From CAYRWR01 sp964537555 (GTDB lineage: Bacteria; Spirochaetota; Brevinematia; Brevinematales; CAYRWR01), in contig CAZIAD010000028.1 in NCBI GenBank assembly GCA_964537555.1, forward strand, positions 1-46,576: 46,576 nt of DNA, read 5' to 3'. Shown piece by piece: positions 1-6,258 of this stretch. Within the stretch, counting starts at the first letter, position 1, and the number at the start of each line of letters is the position of its first letter. The notes beneath the pieces were generated by a model. It searched no databases, was not told the origin of the DNA, and saw nothing but the letters and a program-made list of their open reading frames with translations. The translations under genes were made by a program, and so were the position numbers.

Positions 1-70
1 GTGCAGGTTTTGTATTTTGTGTAGGTTTTTAAGAGAAATATCGATGAAAAGAGCCTGATTTATACTGATT

Positions 71-216
71 TTGGCATTATTTAGCCCCTTTTTAATGCCA
101 GTTGGCATTTTAAAGACCCTGATTGGCATTCTAAATGATGGTTTTGGCATAGCAAACAATGACATTTGGCATTTTTGCGCCGACAATTCGGGAAATGCGG
201 GCTGGAAATAATGCCA
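71..216. repeat. Iteron-like TTGGCAT array, candidate replication origin
   Basis: The heptamer TTGGCAT occurs as direct copies at 71-77, 102-108, 123-129, 144-150 and 166-172. The last four are spaced 21, 21 and 22 bp apart, two helical turns, so a bound protein would sit on one face of the DNA. Inverted copies (AATGCCA) lie at 94-100 and 210-216. The array follows directly after the replication operon that ends at 277. Iterons beside a replication gene are a known origin layout in phages and plasmids; that this one is an origin is inferred. Confidence 0.5.
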
Positions 217-276
217 GGGAGCATTAGAAAAGTGTGAAATCATCCATTTTCAGTAAAGAAGGGGGGCGGGTTCGGG

Positions 277-669
277 TCAGCTGTGCTGGTTTTCCTCAAG
301 GAAGGTAAGGACATTGTCATCGACAAGGATATACTTTGATGTGTCTTTCTGAAGCTTCTTGATGGCATTGATAAGCCGCTGCCGGATAAAAAGGTTTACA
401 TGCCAGACCTGGAATGATGACCGGGTACTGGCAATAGCCAGGAGGAAATCTGAAAAGATCTCCTCCCTGTCTGCCTGAGAATAGTTTCTGAGTCTATAAT
501 AGACGTGTTTTTTTAAAATCTCAAAGTCTTCTTCACTACAGTATCCATCCACTATGTGGAGTAGTATCATGTAAAGGGTGGCCTGTTTCTGGTCAGCCCT
601 GGTATAGCTAAAAGGCAGTGATCTTTCAGCCTTGTTTTTCTTTTTTCTCTTAGCCTGGGCTGTAGGCAT
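277..669 (-). CDS. Small phage-type protein, possibly sigma-region-2-like
   Basis: A 130-residue basic protein that I cannot assign to a family. Residues 1-16 are Lys/Arg rich (RKKKNKAE). The middle, around residues 55-105, has the pattern DREEIFSDFLLAIA, a short gap, then FIRQRLINAIKKLQK. This recalls region 2 of sigma factors, where an acidic helix is followed by a basic one, but the likeness is weak and unsupported by a search. The start ATG lies inside the 3' end of the primase-helicase gene (20 bp overlap) behind the SD-like AAGGAGAG, so the two are probably translationally coupled. It is the last gene of the leftward early operon, just before the iteron array. It could be a late-gene activator, a replication accessory protein or simply an unknown helical protein. 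Confidence 0.7.
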   Translation of the reverse strand: MPTAQAKRKKKNKAERSLPFSYTRADQKQATLYMILLHIVDGYCSEEDFEILKKHVYYRLRNYSQADREEIFSDFLLAIASTRSSFQVWHVNLFIRQRLINAIKKLQKDTSKYILVDDNVLTFLEENQHS

Positions 670-3133
670 CCTCTCTCCTTACTACGGCAAATTTGCCCTC
701 TATGGCCCGGAAGTAATCCCTGAATTCAGGGTGGGAGAAATCAACAGTATAGAATGCTCCATGGCCCTGGCCCCTCACAGTAGTCCTGTGCTTCTTTATA
801 AAGGCCCTGTAGGGTGCCACCTCCCGTGACACTGTCTTATGAGTGACAAAGTTATCATAGTTGATCTTGATAAGGTGTTTTGTGAAATCTGTAGCTTTAA
901 AGGTGTATTCCGTAGGTATCCGGATAGGTGGATCCCCATCATGGTCACTTTGTTCCTGTACTGCAAAATCAACAATGGTCTCCAGGAACTCATCCTTTTC
1001 ATTGACCATGTATGACTCTACTTCATAGACACTGTCCATGACTCCAGCGGCATCAGTGATAATACCGGTCTCAACACCGATACTGATGATGATAGCGTAC
1101 ATTTTAGCCAAGCGGATATCCCTGATCCTTTTACTTCCATATCGTGTGAGGGTATCCACCATTTCTGAGACTTGTTTCCAGTCTATCCGGTTGACCCGGT
1201 TCTGGATGTCTATCATAATTGAAAGCTGGTTGTCATCCACATACAAATCAAACTCTGAGTAAGCCTGTAGATCCTCAATCATGTCATTCTTACTGTAGAA
1301 TAGTTTCAAAGTTCTATTGGATACCGCATTATCTGTGATGGCATGGTTGGTAGTCATAATAAGGCTGTTCCTGATCTCAGGGAATGATACTCCCCCGTCT
1401 TCTGTACGTCTGGGCCGGATAGAGGAACGGACACTGTCTTTAAGAAAGTCCCTGTAATAGTCTATATCTGCAAAGTCATCCAGAGCAATAATCATGTTCT
1501 TCATTTCTTTCTGTTTACGGTAGATATTATAAATAGTGGGATGGGCTGTCTGTTCCCGGACATTGAAAATCCGGCATACAGCATCCATAAAGGTAGTTTT
1601 ACCAGTACCCGCTTCCCCATAGAGGTTCAGATTGGGCATTTCTTTGTACTTATCAATGATAGTATCACGGACCATGGCTGCAGTGGCCCAGGCAAGACCC
1701 AGCTGATTTTTTGATTTATTGTTTATAATCTTTCCCAGTTTATCCAGCATACCATCAATGGCCCCGTCCGGATTGGGATGCTCCCTTGAATACCGTGGAT
1801 CCTTTTCATTTTCCCGTCTATTATCAGCTCCATGGATGTAGTACTTCTCTTTGCCATCAGGAGTGATGATTTCCACTATACGGTTATGGGCTTTCCAGAT
1901 CTGATTATATTTATAGATAAAGTCATAGTGAACCATCATGTCTGAATGCTTACCGATATCCACGGCATCAATACGCTCTGAGTGATCCAGGAAGTAGGAA
2001 AAGAACTGGCCCCGGTTTCTTTCTACTGTGAAGTTGATAAGGCTTTTAATAAATGACTTCTGGAATTTCTCAGGGGTCTCAAAAGCTGACTGGGGGAACT
2101 CCACCAGTTTTGACTCCCTGGCACAGACCGCTTCACAGATAAAGAGTACTTCACCCACCGGCTCCCCGTCATCATCCCGCCTGGGTATTACCATGTACTT
2201 AGGCAGGACAGCATATCCGGTTTTTACTTTACGGTATTTAAAGATAGGATCATCATTCCCGTCTTTCTTTCCGGTCTCCTCTTTAATCCACATACTATAG
2301 TCACGGTTGATGACCATGCAGGAGCCGTCACTGTTCTGCCATTCACGGGGCCCAATATATTCCCCCATGAGGCCGACATGGGTAGACCCTTTTTCTGTCA
2401 GCCTTTCCCGGATCATCCTTACTTTATCCCAGAAGTCCCTGAAACTCAGGAACTCCCTGGCATCATGAAGGACTTCCACGGATACGGGAAAATTCACTTT
2501 AGTATATGGGGTATCGTTCACCCATTTTCCCTTGGCAGCAATACGGGAGGGCCCAGGGTCAGCATCCAGTAAAGGGATCAGTTCATTGATGATATACTCC
2601 CTGATCTCCAGAATATCCAGATCTCCGGCAATGCCTTTAAGTGGTACATTGATGTCTACTATTTCCTTGAAAAAGAAGTGTACATGGAGGCCTGATCCGC
2701 TGGAAATGACCGTGGCATAAGGGAGGAGGCCGGATGAATCCAGTATCTGCCTGATCTTATCCCATTGTCTTTTCCGTGTATCATTGAGAAGTAACTCCAT
2801 ATCCCAGTCATTATTTATGTCTTTACTGCCAGTTTTAAACTCTTCATTATCGATGTCCAATAGTATTTCATAGATGTCAGTCACATTATCTGCACAGGCA
2901 CTTTGAGTCTTCCCAACAGGATGCTTAAAAAGGGCTGTACCACAGGAAAGCATGAGGTTTTCCCGTTTGGCCCGGGGGCGGTCAGTCTTTCTTATGGCAT
3001 CTATAGCTTTTGAGGGCGGCCTGAATCTCTCTGACCACCCCCCGCCTTTGGACCATAGTCCTGTATAGAATTCACCTTCCCCCGTGTAAGTGGAAAAGAT
3101 GTTTTTAAGATGCTCCCAGTATCTATACTGCAT
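650..3133 (-). CDS. Primase-polymerase / helicase fusion of a mobile element
   Basis: An 827-residue replication protein. The N-terminal third looks like an archaeo-eukaryotic-type primase: the metal motif LDID lies at 92-95, the second motif SSGSGLHVHF at 144-153, and a third acidic strand LLDADPGPSR near 188-197. The C-terminal half carries a P-loop ATPase with Walker A GEAGTGKTT (506-514), Walker B MIIALDDF (547-554) and a sensor-like strand LIMTTNHAITD (591-601). This arrangement is known from phage and plasmid primase-helicases of the D5/SF3-like type, which prime and unwind at an element-specific origin. The ATG follows AGGAG at a good distance and lies 8 bp after the preceding 75-residue gene. 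The iterons downstream fit a self-replicating element. Family assignment rests on motifs only; the exact AEP clade is not determined. Confidence 0.85.
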   Translation of the reverse strand: MQYRYWEHLKNIFSTYTGEGEFYTGLWSKGGGWSERFRPPSKAIDAIRKTDRPRAKRENLMLSCGTALFKHPVGKTQSACADNVTDIYEILLDIDNEEFKTGSKDINNDWDMELLLNDTRKRQWDKIRQILDSSGLLPYATVISSGSGLHVHFFFKEIVDINVPLKGIAGDLDILEIREYIINELIPLLDADPGPSRIAAKGKWVNDTPYTKVNFPVSVEVLHDAREFLSFRDFWDKVRMIRERLTEKGSTHVGLMGEYIGPREWQNSDGSCMVINRDYSMWIKEETGKKDGNDDPIFKYRKVKTGYAVLPKYMVIPRRDDDGEPVGEVLFICEAVCARESKLVEFPQSAFETPEKFQKSFIKSLINFTVERNRGQFFSYFLDHSERIDAVDIGKHSDMMVHYDFIYKYNQIWKAHNRIVEIITPDGKEKYYIHGADNRRENEKDPRYSREHPNPDGAIDGMLDKLGKIINNKSKNQLGLAWATAAMVRDTIIDKYKEMPNLNLYGEAGTGKTTFMDAVCRIFNVREQTAHPTIYNIYRKQKEMKNMIIALDDFADIDYYRDFLKDSVRSSIRPRRTEDGGVSFPEIRNSLIMTTNHAITDNAVSNRTLKLFYSKNDMIEDLQAYSEFDLYVDDNQLSIMIDIQNRVNRIDWKQVSEMVDTLTRYGSKRIRDIRLAKMYAIIISIGVETGIITDAAGVMDSVYEVESYMVNEKDEFLETIVDFAVQEQSDHDGDPPIRIPTEYTFKATDFTKHLIKINYDNFVTHKTVSREVAPYRAFIKKHRTTVRGQGHGAFYTVDFSHPEFRDYFRAIEGKFAVVRREDAYSPG

Positions 3134-3141
3134 GTGATCTC

Positions 3142-3369
3142 CTATAATGACTTGGCAAGCTGGATTGCAAGGCTGATTCCTATATCCTGAATAACTTCGA
3201 TCCGGGGAATGTTTTTGTATTCACTTTCCTGCAGTACATCCCTTCCGGTTTCGATCCTGATTTTTGCATAGAGATTCATCCAGGCAAGTTGAATCCCGCC
3301 TATACTGCGGGACTTTGCCAGGATAATACGGTTCAGATATTTTCTGCCATTCGATACTTTTTTAGACAT
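3142..3369 (-). CDS. Small hypothetical protein of the early operon
   Basis: A 75-residue protein that I do not recognise. The N-terminus is basic (MSKKVSNGRKYLNRIILAKSR), the remainder mixed helical with no cysteine pairs, signal peptide or membrane segment. A strong SD (GGGAGGGGAA) precedes the ATG. The gene sits between the C5 methyltransferase (17 bp upstream) and the primase-helicase (8 bp downstream), so it belongs to the replication operon. A small DNA-binding or replication accessory role would fit its charge and position, but nothing in the sequence shows it. Confidence 0.65.
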   Translation of the reverse strand: MSKKVSNGRKYLNRIILAKSRSIGGIQLAWMNLYAKIRIETGRDVLQESEYKNIPRIEVIQDIGISLAIQLAKSL

Positions 3370-3386
3370 GAGATTCCCCTCCCATT

Positions 3387-4130
3387 CTACATATTGTTAA
3401 TAATTTCAATTGCACTATAGATTCTGAATACAAGCCTTGGATCTACTGCATTCCCTAACGCTTTAATTCTGTCCATCCTTCTGGATACCCCATCATTTTT
3501 TCCAAAAAAACAGGGTTCAATTTCCCATTTCCGCCAATCAATATCTGAAAATATTCTCCTAGTTTCAAAGGTTTTCTTTGTCTTTGTCTCCTCTCCAGGC
3601 GTTCTATCGAACTTCCGAATTGGTGATGTGAAGCCATTGGTGTTATTAGCCCTGGCCAGAAACCAGACTCTTTCTCGTACATGGTTCGCCCCAATACCTG
3701 CAGATGACAGAATAATCGGTTGTACTTCGTATCCTTCAGATTCCAGGTCAGATACCACAGTTTCGAATACCATACCATTTTCAATACTAAGAATTCCAGG
3801 AACGTTTTCTGCCAGTACCCACCTGGGATGCATTTCTCTAATAATCCTATACATTTCCGGCCAGAGATAACGGTCATCTTCTGCTCCATTTCTTTTTCCA
3901 CTAACGGAAAAAGGCTGACAGGGAAAACCTCCTGTGATAATATCGACTTTTCTAAGATTGTGTTTTCCAGCTTCTCTGACATCTTCAAACCTCTCTGATT
4001 CTGGAAAATTTTTCTCCAGTACTTTTCTGCAATACTTATCCTTCTCTACTTGCCAGACATTTTTCCATCCCATCCAGGATGAGGCAAGATCAAACCCACC
4101 GATTCCTGAAAATAAAGAACCATGTCTCAT
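3387..4130 (-). CDS. DNA (cytosine-5) methyltransferase, phage type
   Basis: A 247-residue C5 DNA methyltransferase that transfers a methyl group from SAM to cytosine in DNA. The SAM-binding motif I LFSGIGGFD lies at 6-14, the catalytic motif IV GFPCQPFS at 68-75 with Cys71 as nucleophile, motif VI AENVPGIL at 107-114, motif VIII RERVWF around 154, and motif X KALGNAVDP near the C-terminus. The protein is short for the family, with a target-recognition segment of only about 40 residues, typical of phage-borne orphan enzymes. It shows an ATGA overlap with the 61-residue gene upstream and no endonuclease beside it, which suggests self-protection of phage DNA against host restriction rather than a restriction system. 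Target sequence unknown. Confidence 0.93.
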   Translation of the reverse strand: MRHGSLFSGIGGFDLASSWMGWKNVWQVEKDKYCRKVLEKNFPESERFEDVREAGKHNLRKVDIITGGFPCQPFSVSGKRNGAEDDRYLWPEMYRIIREMHPRWVLAENVPGILSIENGMVFETVVSDLESEGYEVQPIILSSAGIGANHVRERVWFLARANNTNGFTSPIRKFDRTPGEETKTKKTFETRRIFSDIDWRKWEIEPCFFGKNDGVSRRMDRIKALGNAVDPRLVFRIYSAIEIINNM

Positions 4131-4312
4131 GATTTACTTAAATGAGTCTGTGCTACAGACCTATCCATATCAATGATACCAGTCCAGGCATGGACACCAT
4201 TGGAAAGTTGCCCTTTATACTGCCTGTGGATTACCCTGTCAGGATGGACATTGCACTCCCGGTCCTGTTCGTTGTAGTACCACCAGAGGCCGTTTTTACT
4301 GTATATTTTCAT
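4127..4312 (-). CDS. Small hypothetical protein
   Basis: A 61-residue protein with an aromatic N-terminus (MKIYSKNGLWWYYNEQDREC) that suggests a small beta-rich fold. No family recognised. Its stop overlaps the start of the downstream C5 methyltransferase in an ATGA junction, so the two are translationally coupled, and a strong SD (GGGAGGGGAG) precedes its ATG. It lies in the early replication operon. An accessory or DNA-mimic role is possible but unsupported. Confidence 0.6.
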   Translation of the reverse strand: MKIYSKNGLWWYYNEQDRECNVHPDRVIHRQYKGQLSNGVHAWTGIIDMDRSVAQTHLSKS

Positions 4313-4325
4313 GACTCCCCTCCCA

Positions 4326-4433
4326 TCATAATAAATCCCTAATTGACACTACCACTGCCAGAATAAAGGCAATAGTGAATATCCATGCCACTACAGTGAC
4401 TGTGGTTTCAAAAGCTTTATCAACCTTATTCAT
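4326..4433 (-). CDS. 35-residue single-pass membrane peptide
   Basis: A short ORF of 35 codons starting MNKVDKAFET, followed by an uninterrupted hydrophobic stretch of about 20 residues (roughly 11-30, TVTVVAWIFTIAFILAVVVS) and a short tail SIRDLL. That is a single membrane span with the charged residues at the ends. Its ATG overlaps the Lar gene stop as ATGA, and AAGGGGG lies a few bases upstream. It stands 13 bp before the next gene. Gene packing and coupling support it as real. Function is unknown; tiny one-span peptides in phages include holin-like and host-takeover proteins. Confidence 0.5.
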   Translation of the reverse strand: MNKVDKAFETTVTVVAWIFTIAFILAVVVSIRDLL

Positions 4434-4633
4434 GATACCCCCTTGTTCCACTTCCGGATTGCTTCTTCAGGAGACCTTCCCAGGGGGCCGTCCGCATAAC
4501 ATTGAGGATTGGAACAGCTCACCCAATACCGGTCTACCTGATTTTGTTTCCCCTCCGGGGTGATCTGCCCGTTCTGAACTGAGAACTCTCCCGGCATCCA
4601 CCCGCAAAATCTGCAAGACTCACTAATTTTCAT
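4430..4633 (-). CDS. Lar-like restriction alleviation zinc protein
   Basis: A 67-residue protein with a zinc-ribbon pattern: CRFC at 7-10 and CSNPQC at 40-45, followed by DGPLGRSPEEAIRKWN. The tail motif in which a glycine-rich turn leads into PEEAIxxWN is the hallmark of the Lar family found in prophages; E. coli Rac Lar relieves type I restriction by modulating the host enzyme. Whether this copy does so is inferred. SD GGAGG precedes the ATG, and the gene is 3 bp after the 219-residue gene, so it lies in the early operon with the orphan methyltransferase. Together these two would form an anti-restriction pair for an incoming element. Family members also occur without proven function. Confidence 0.75.
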   Translation of the reverse strand: MKISESCRFCGWMPGEFSVQNGQITPEGKQNQVDRYWVSCSNPQCYADGPLGRSPEEAIRKWNKGVS

Positions 4634-4636
4634 GGA

Positions 4637-5296
4637 TTAAGCCTCCATGTGGTGCTCATGCACTTTACCATCTATTACAGAATCCGGGATAGTATCATTG
4701 ATAAAGTAATGTTCCTGGATAACCTTTTTGAACCAGATTTTCAGTGAATACTTGTCCCGGTCCAGATTGAAGGGGGCTTTTCCTTCATGATCTTTGATAT
4801 CCTGATAGATAATCAGCCACCACTCAGAATGAAAGCATTCATCAAACATGATTGTCTCGACATAACCATCAGGAGTAGAGATCCTGACATATTCAGTCTC
4901 ATCCTGAACATAGTATTCCAGAAAAACACTTTTGTGATAGCGGGTTTCCAGAGGGACTACTCCAGAAATGAGGTAGAAAACCTCAAGAGTGGCCAGTACT
5001 TCTGAAATCTCATACCGGGCCAGTCTGACATCACCCATGGCCCCCCGTTCATAGTCTTCACGGATAGCAGACATAATCATGTCATATACATGCTGTGACC
5101 GGATTCGTACTGACTCCGGGGAATGATCATGTTCATATTCCAGTACCCGGATAATGGCCTGAACATCCATATAATCCAGGGAAATAATATCATCCTCCCT
5201 GGCTTCCCTGTATGAGTCCTGTAGAGTCTGGAAAAGGGTCATGTAAACCCGTTCAGCTGCCCTAGCAGCATTGGCATAGATCCTTTTACTTTTCAT
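4637..5296 (-). CDS. Hypothetical protein of the early operon
   Basis: A 219-residue acidic, mostly helical protein with no recognised domain. The N-terminus is basic (MKSKRIYANAARAAERVYM), and the rest is rich in Asp, Glu and Tyr with a His-rich tail (KVHEHHMEA). There is no signal peptide, membrane span or cysteine cluster. Its start overlaps the 3' end of the HTH gene by 11 bp behind the SD GGGAGG, indicating coupled translation. Position in an early phage operon next to Lar suggests a replication or host-interaction role, but this is context only. Confidence 0.7.
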   Translation of the reverse strand: MKSKRIYANAARAAERVYMTLFQTLQDSYREAREDDIISLDYMDVQAIIRVLEYEHDHSPESVRIRSQHVYDMIMSAIREDYERGAMGDVRLARYEISEVLATLEVFYLISGVVPLETRYHKSVFLEYYVQDETEYVRISTPDGYVETIMFDECFHSEWWLIIYQDIKDHEGKAPFNLDRDKYSLKIWFKKVIQEHYFINDTIPDSVIDGKVHEHHMEA

Positions 5297-5732
5297 GTGC
5301 TACCTCCCGGTTTTGGAAACCTGATACTCTATCACTAAGGGCCTGATTCATAGCCCCATATACCTGCTTTAAAATTCTTTCAGAGACAGATTGTATTATG
5401 ATCTCCCTCAGCTCTTTATTGGTCAGGATGATTTCCCCTATCTCATTGAGGTTTAAAGGGACATGGCCTGTGAATTTCAGGATAGCATCAAAGGGAATAA
5501 GCCAGGAATGAGAAGTTCCCTGGCCTACATCTATAGAGTCCAATGCATTTGAATGAATAAGCTTCTCTACAAATTTCCTGGACTTTCTCAGGTACTGGGC
5601 TGTCTCATCTACAGTAAAAAAGTGAGGAAAGTCAGTCATCAGTAATTCTCTGGATACGTGCTTTTCTGCCCTATTCTTCCGGGCTAGTTTCCTTCTCTGA
5701 GCAATCCCATCGAGGTCAATAGTAGTATTCAT
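5286..5732 (-). CDS. Excisionase/MerR-like HTH DNA-binding protein
   Basis: A 148-residue protein and first gene of the leftward operon. The segment around residues 36-90, from FFTVDETAQYLRKSRKFVEKL through DAILKF, has the layout of an excisionase-type winged helix (HTH_17): a TVDETAQYL first helix, a recognition helix and a turn-rich wing. The C-terminal 60 residues are helical (NEIGEIILTNKELREIII) and may serve oligomerisation. I place the start at the ATG at 5732, 4 bp after AGGGAGG, rather than at the TTG one codon upstream. A 58-nt inverted repeat ends 3 bp before that SD and may control access to it. The likely role is an early regulator, a directionality factor or an origin-binding protein. 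Confidence 0.75.
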   Translation of the reverse strand: MNTTIDLDGIAQRRKLARKNRAEKHVSRELLMTDFPHFFTVDETAQYLRKSRKFVEKLIHSNALDSIDVGQGTSHSWLIPFDAILKFTGHVPLNLNEIGEIILTNKELREIIIQSVSERILKQVYGAMNQALSDRVSGFQNREVAHEK

Positions 5733-5745
5733 CAAACCTCCCTTA

Positions 5746-5803
5746 GACCGGATACCATGGATATGTGCAAACTGCCAGGAAAGACAGATCCCGGTATCCG
5801 GTC
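5746..5803 (-). promoter_or_regulatory. 11-bp inverted repeat in the leader just before the SD
   Basis: GACCGGATACC at 5746-5756 is perfectly complementary to GGTATCCGGTC at 5793-5803, with 36 nt between. In the leftward mRNA this forms a strong hairpin ending 3 nt before the SD (5737-5743) of the HTH gene. It could shield the mRNA or modulate ribosome loading; it could instead be a DNA-level operator. Confidence 0.55.
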
Positions 5804-5826
5804 AAAAAATATTTTCGTATTTATAC

Positions 5827-5855
5827 TTGCATCTAGTTGTTATTATCATTACAAT
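5827..5855 (+). promoter_or_regulatory. Sigma-70-like promoter reading into the structured region
   Basis: TTGCAT (5827-5832), a 17-bp spacer and TACAAT (5850-5855) give a near-consensus promoter on the + strand, with a predicted start near 5862. No plausible protein follows, but a series of hairpins and a terminator do, so it likely drives a non-coding RNA. The sequence TCGTATTTATAC at 5815-5826 resembles the repressor operators and abuts the -35. Confidence 0.5.
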
Positions 5856-5872
5856 TAGGTGTAAATATGTTT

Positions 5873-5912
5873 AAAAAAAAGTAACCCCCGACTACTCCGC
5901 AATAGCCGGGGG
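5873..5912 (-). terminator. Terminator-like hairpin inside the early leader
   Basis: In the - strand RNA, CCCCCG pairs with CGGGGG (5885-5912), with an inner CTA/TAG extension, followed by TTAC and eight U residues. It stands about 140 nt before the first early gene, so unregulated termination here would silence the replication operon. Its loop carries one copy of GCGGAG. Confidence 0.45.
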
Positions 5913-6010
5913 CGGTATACACTCCGAGAAAAATGTATAAATGCATATCAAACGCCCTGGATTCCAGGGAATTCTCGGAATGTAAAAACCGGCCCACGGG
6001 CCTTGGTATA

Positions 6011-6058
6011 GACAGTATGGGCGATCTTGGCGGAGAGACCATACTGTCACGTTTTTAT
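6011..6058 (+). terminator. Intrinsic terminator of the candidate + strand RNA
   Basis: Perfect 10-bp stem GACAGTATGG (6011-6020) with CCATACTGTC (6039-6048), an 18-nt loop, then ACGTTTTTATTT. The U-tract starts 3 nt after the stem, slightly late for an ideal terminator. On the opposite strand it has no U-tract and would be a plain hairpin. Confidence 0.45.
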
Positions 6059-6188
6059 TTAAGTAGGCAGGGTCCTGGTGCAAGCCAGGACCTACTCCGC
6101 TCTGATTCGGGGTGGAATTTCAAGCGGTGGACTGCCAACGTAAATCAAAATGGATTTGTTATTCCAAATCAATTAACGTATATGCGAT

Positions 6189-6217
6189 AATATAACGTAT
6201 TTGCGATATTATGTCAA
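6189..6217 (-). promoter_or_regulatory. Leftward early promoter
   Basis: Read on the - strand: TTGACA (6217-6212), a 17-bp spacer and TATATT (6194-6189), very close to the sigma-70 consensus. One operator fills the spacer, another starts one base past the -10, and the third abuts the -35, so a bound repressor would block it fully. Transcription would start near 6183 and run through the structured leader into the replication operon. Confidence 0.7.
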
Positions 6218-6230
6218 GCGTAAATACGAT
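6201..6230 (+). promoter_or_regulatory. Possible repressor promoter (autoregulated)
   Basis: TTGCGA (6201-6206), an 18-bp spacer and TACGAT (6225-6230) form a weak promoter on the + strand, 28 bp before the repressor gene. It overlaps operators two and three, which would give autoregulation. Weak -10; moderate support only. Confidence 0.35.
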
Positions 6231-6258
6231 AGTTAATAAATAATTTTTTGGGAATATT

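Larger units (their letters stand above)
5862..6058 (+). ncRNA. Candidate antisense non-coding RNA of the element
   Basis: About 195 nt that fit a small RNA on the + strand: promoter at 5827-5855, hairpins CCCCCG/CGGGGG (5885-5912), CCGAGAA/TTCTCGG (5924-5930 with 5972-5978) enclosing CCCTGG/CCAGGG (5955-5969), and GGCCC/GGGCC (5991-6002). It ends in a 10-bp hairpin GACAGTATGG/CCATACTGTC (6011-6048) followed after ACG by TTTTT. The only ORFs in the stretch have no protein-like composition. It would be antisense to the long leader of the leftward early operon, as small immunity RNAs are in some phages. The loop sequence CTCCGC (5895-5900) is complementary to GCGGAG (6030-6035) in the terminator loop. 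Existence of the transcript is inferred. Confidence 0.4.
5873..6183 (-). ncRNA. Structured leader of the early operon with a terminator-like hairpin
   Basis: The strong leftward promoter (6189-6217) starts about 450 nt before the first early gene. The leader passes through hairpins at 6071-6092 (8 bp), 6011-6048 (10 bp), 5991-6002 and 5955-5969, and reaches CCCCCG/CGGGGG at 5885-5912. That last hairpin is followed, after TTAC, by eight U residues (5873-5880): an intrinsic-terminator shape that would release an RNA of about 310 nt. Two copies of GCGGAGTAG (6100-6092 and 5900-5892, the second in the terminator loop) and one complementary CTCCGC in the loop of the 10-bp hairpin (6035-6030) could pair in two exclusive ways. 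This looks like attenuation or RNA-based immunity; no known family was recognised. Confidence 0.45.
6176..6230. promoter_or_regulatory. Three operator-like repeats of the element repressor
   Basis: Related 13-mers lie at 6176-6188 (ACGTATATGCGAT), 6195-6207 (ACGTATTTGCGAT) and 6218-6230 (GCGTAAATACGAT), spaced 19 and 23 bp. The middle of each is an imperfect palindrome around CGTAtttrCG. They lie in the intergenic control region directly upstream of the S24 repressor gene and bracket the leftward promoter. This is the classic layout of a phage immunity region. Binding by the adjacent repressor is inferred. Confidence 0.6.

Noticed and set aside
71..216. CRISPR-like repeat array
   Set aside because: The repeat is only 7-8 bp, spacing is 21-31 bp with no unique spacers of constant length, and no cas genes are near; iterons fit better.
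3455..3988. 177-residue frame overlapping the C5 methyltransferase
   Set aside because: The overlapping frame is fully explained by the methyltransferase with its motifs; this one has none and no SD.
5815..5826. Certain fourth repressor operator
   Set aside because: Similar to the other three but with mismatches; mentioned only as support for the + strand promoter, not listed as its own site.
5873..6183. Retron or group I/II intron RNA
   Set aside because: No reverse transcriptase or maturase follows, and I do not see the conserved intron core motifs or a retron branch hairpin pair.
5933..6190. Open frames on both strands of the control region (85 and 69 residues)
   Set aside because: Composition is that of translated hairpins, there is no SD, and the frames cross operators and terminators; RNA structure explains the stretch better.
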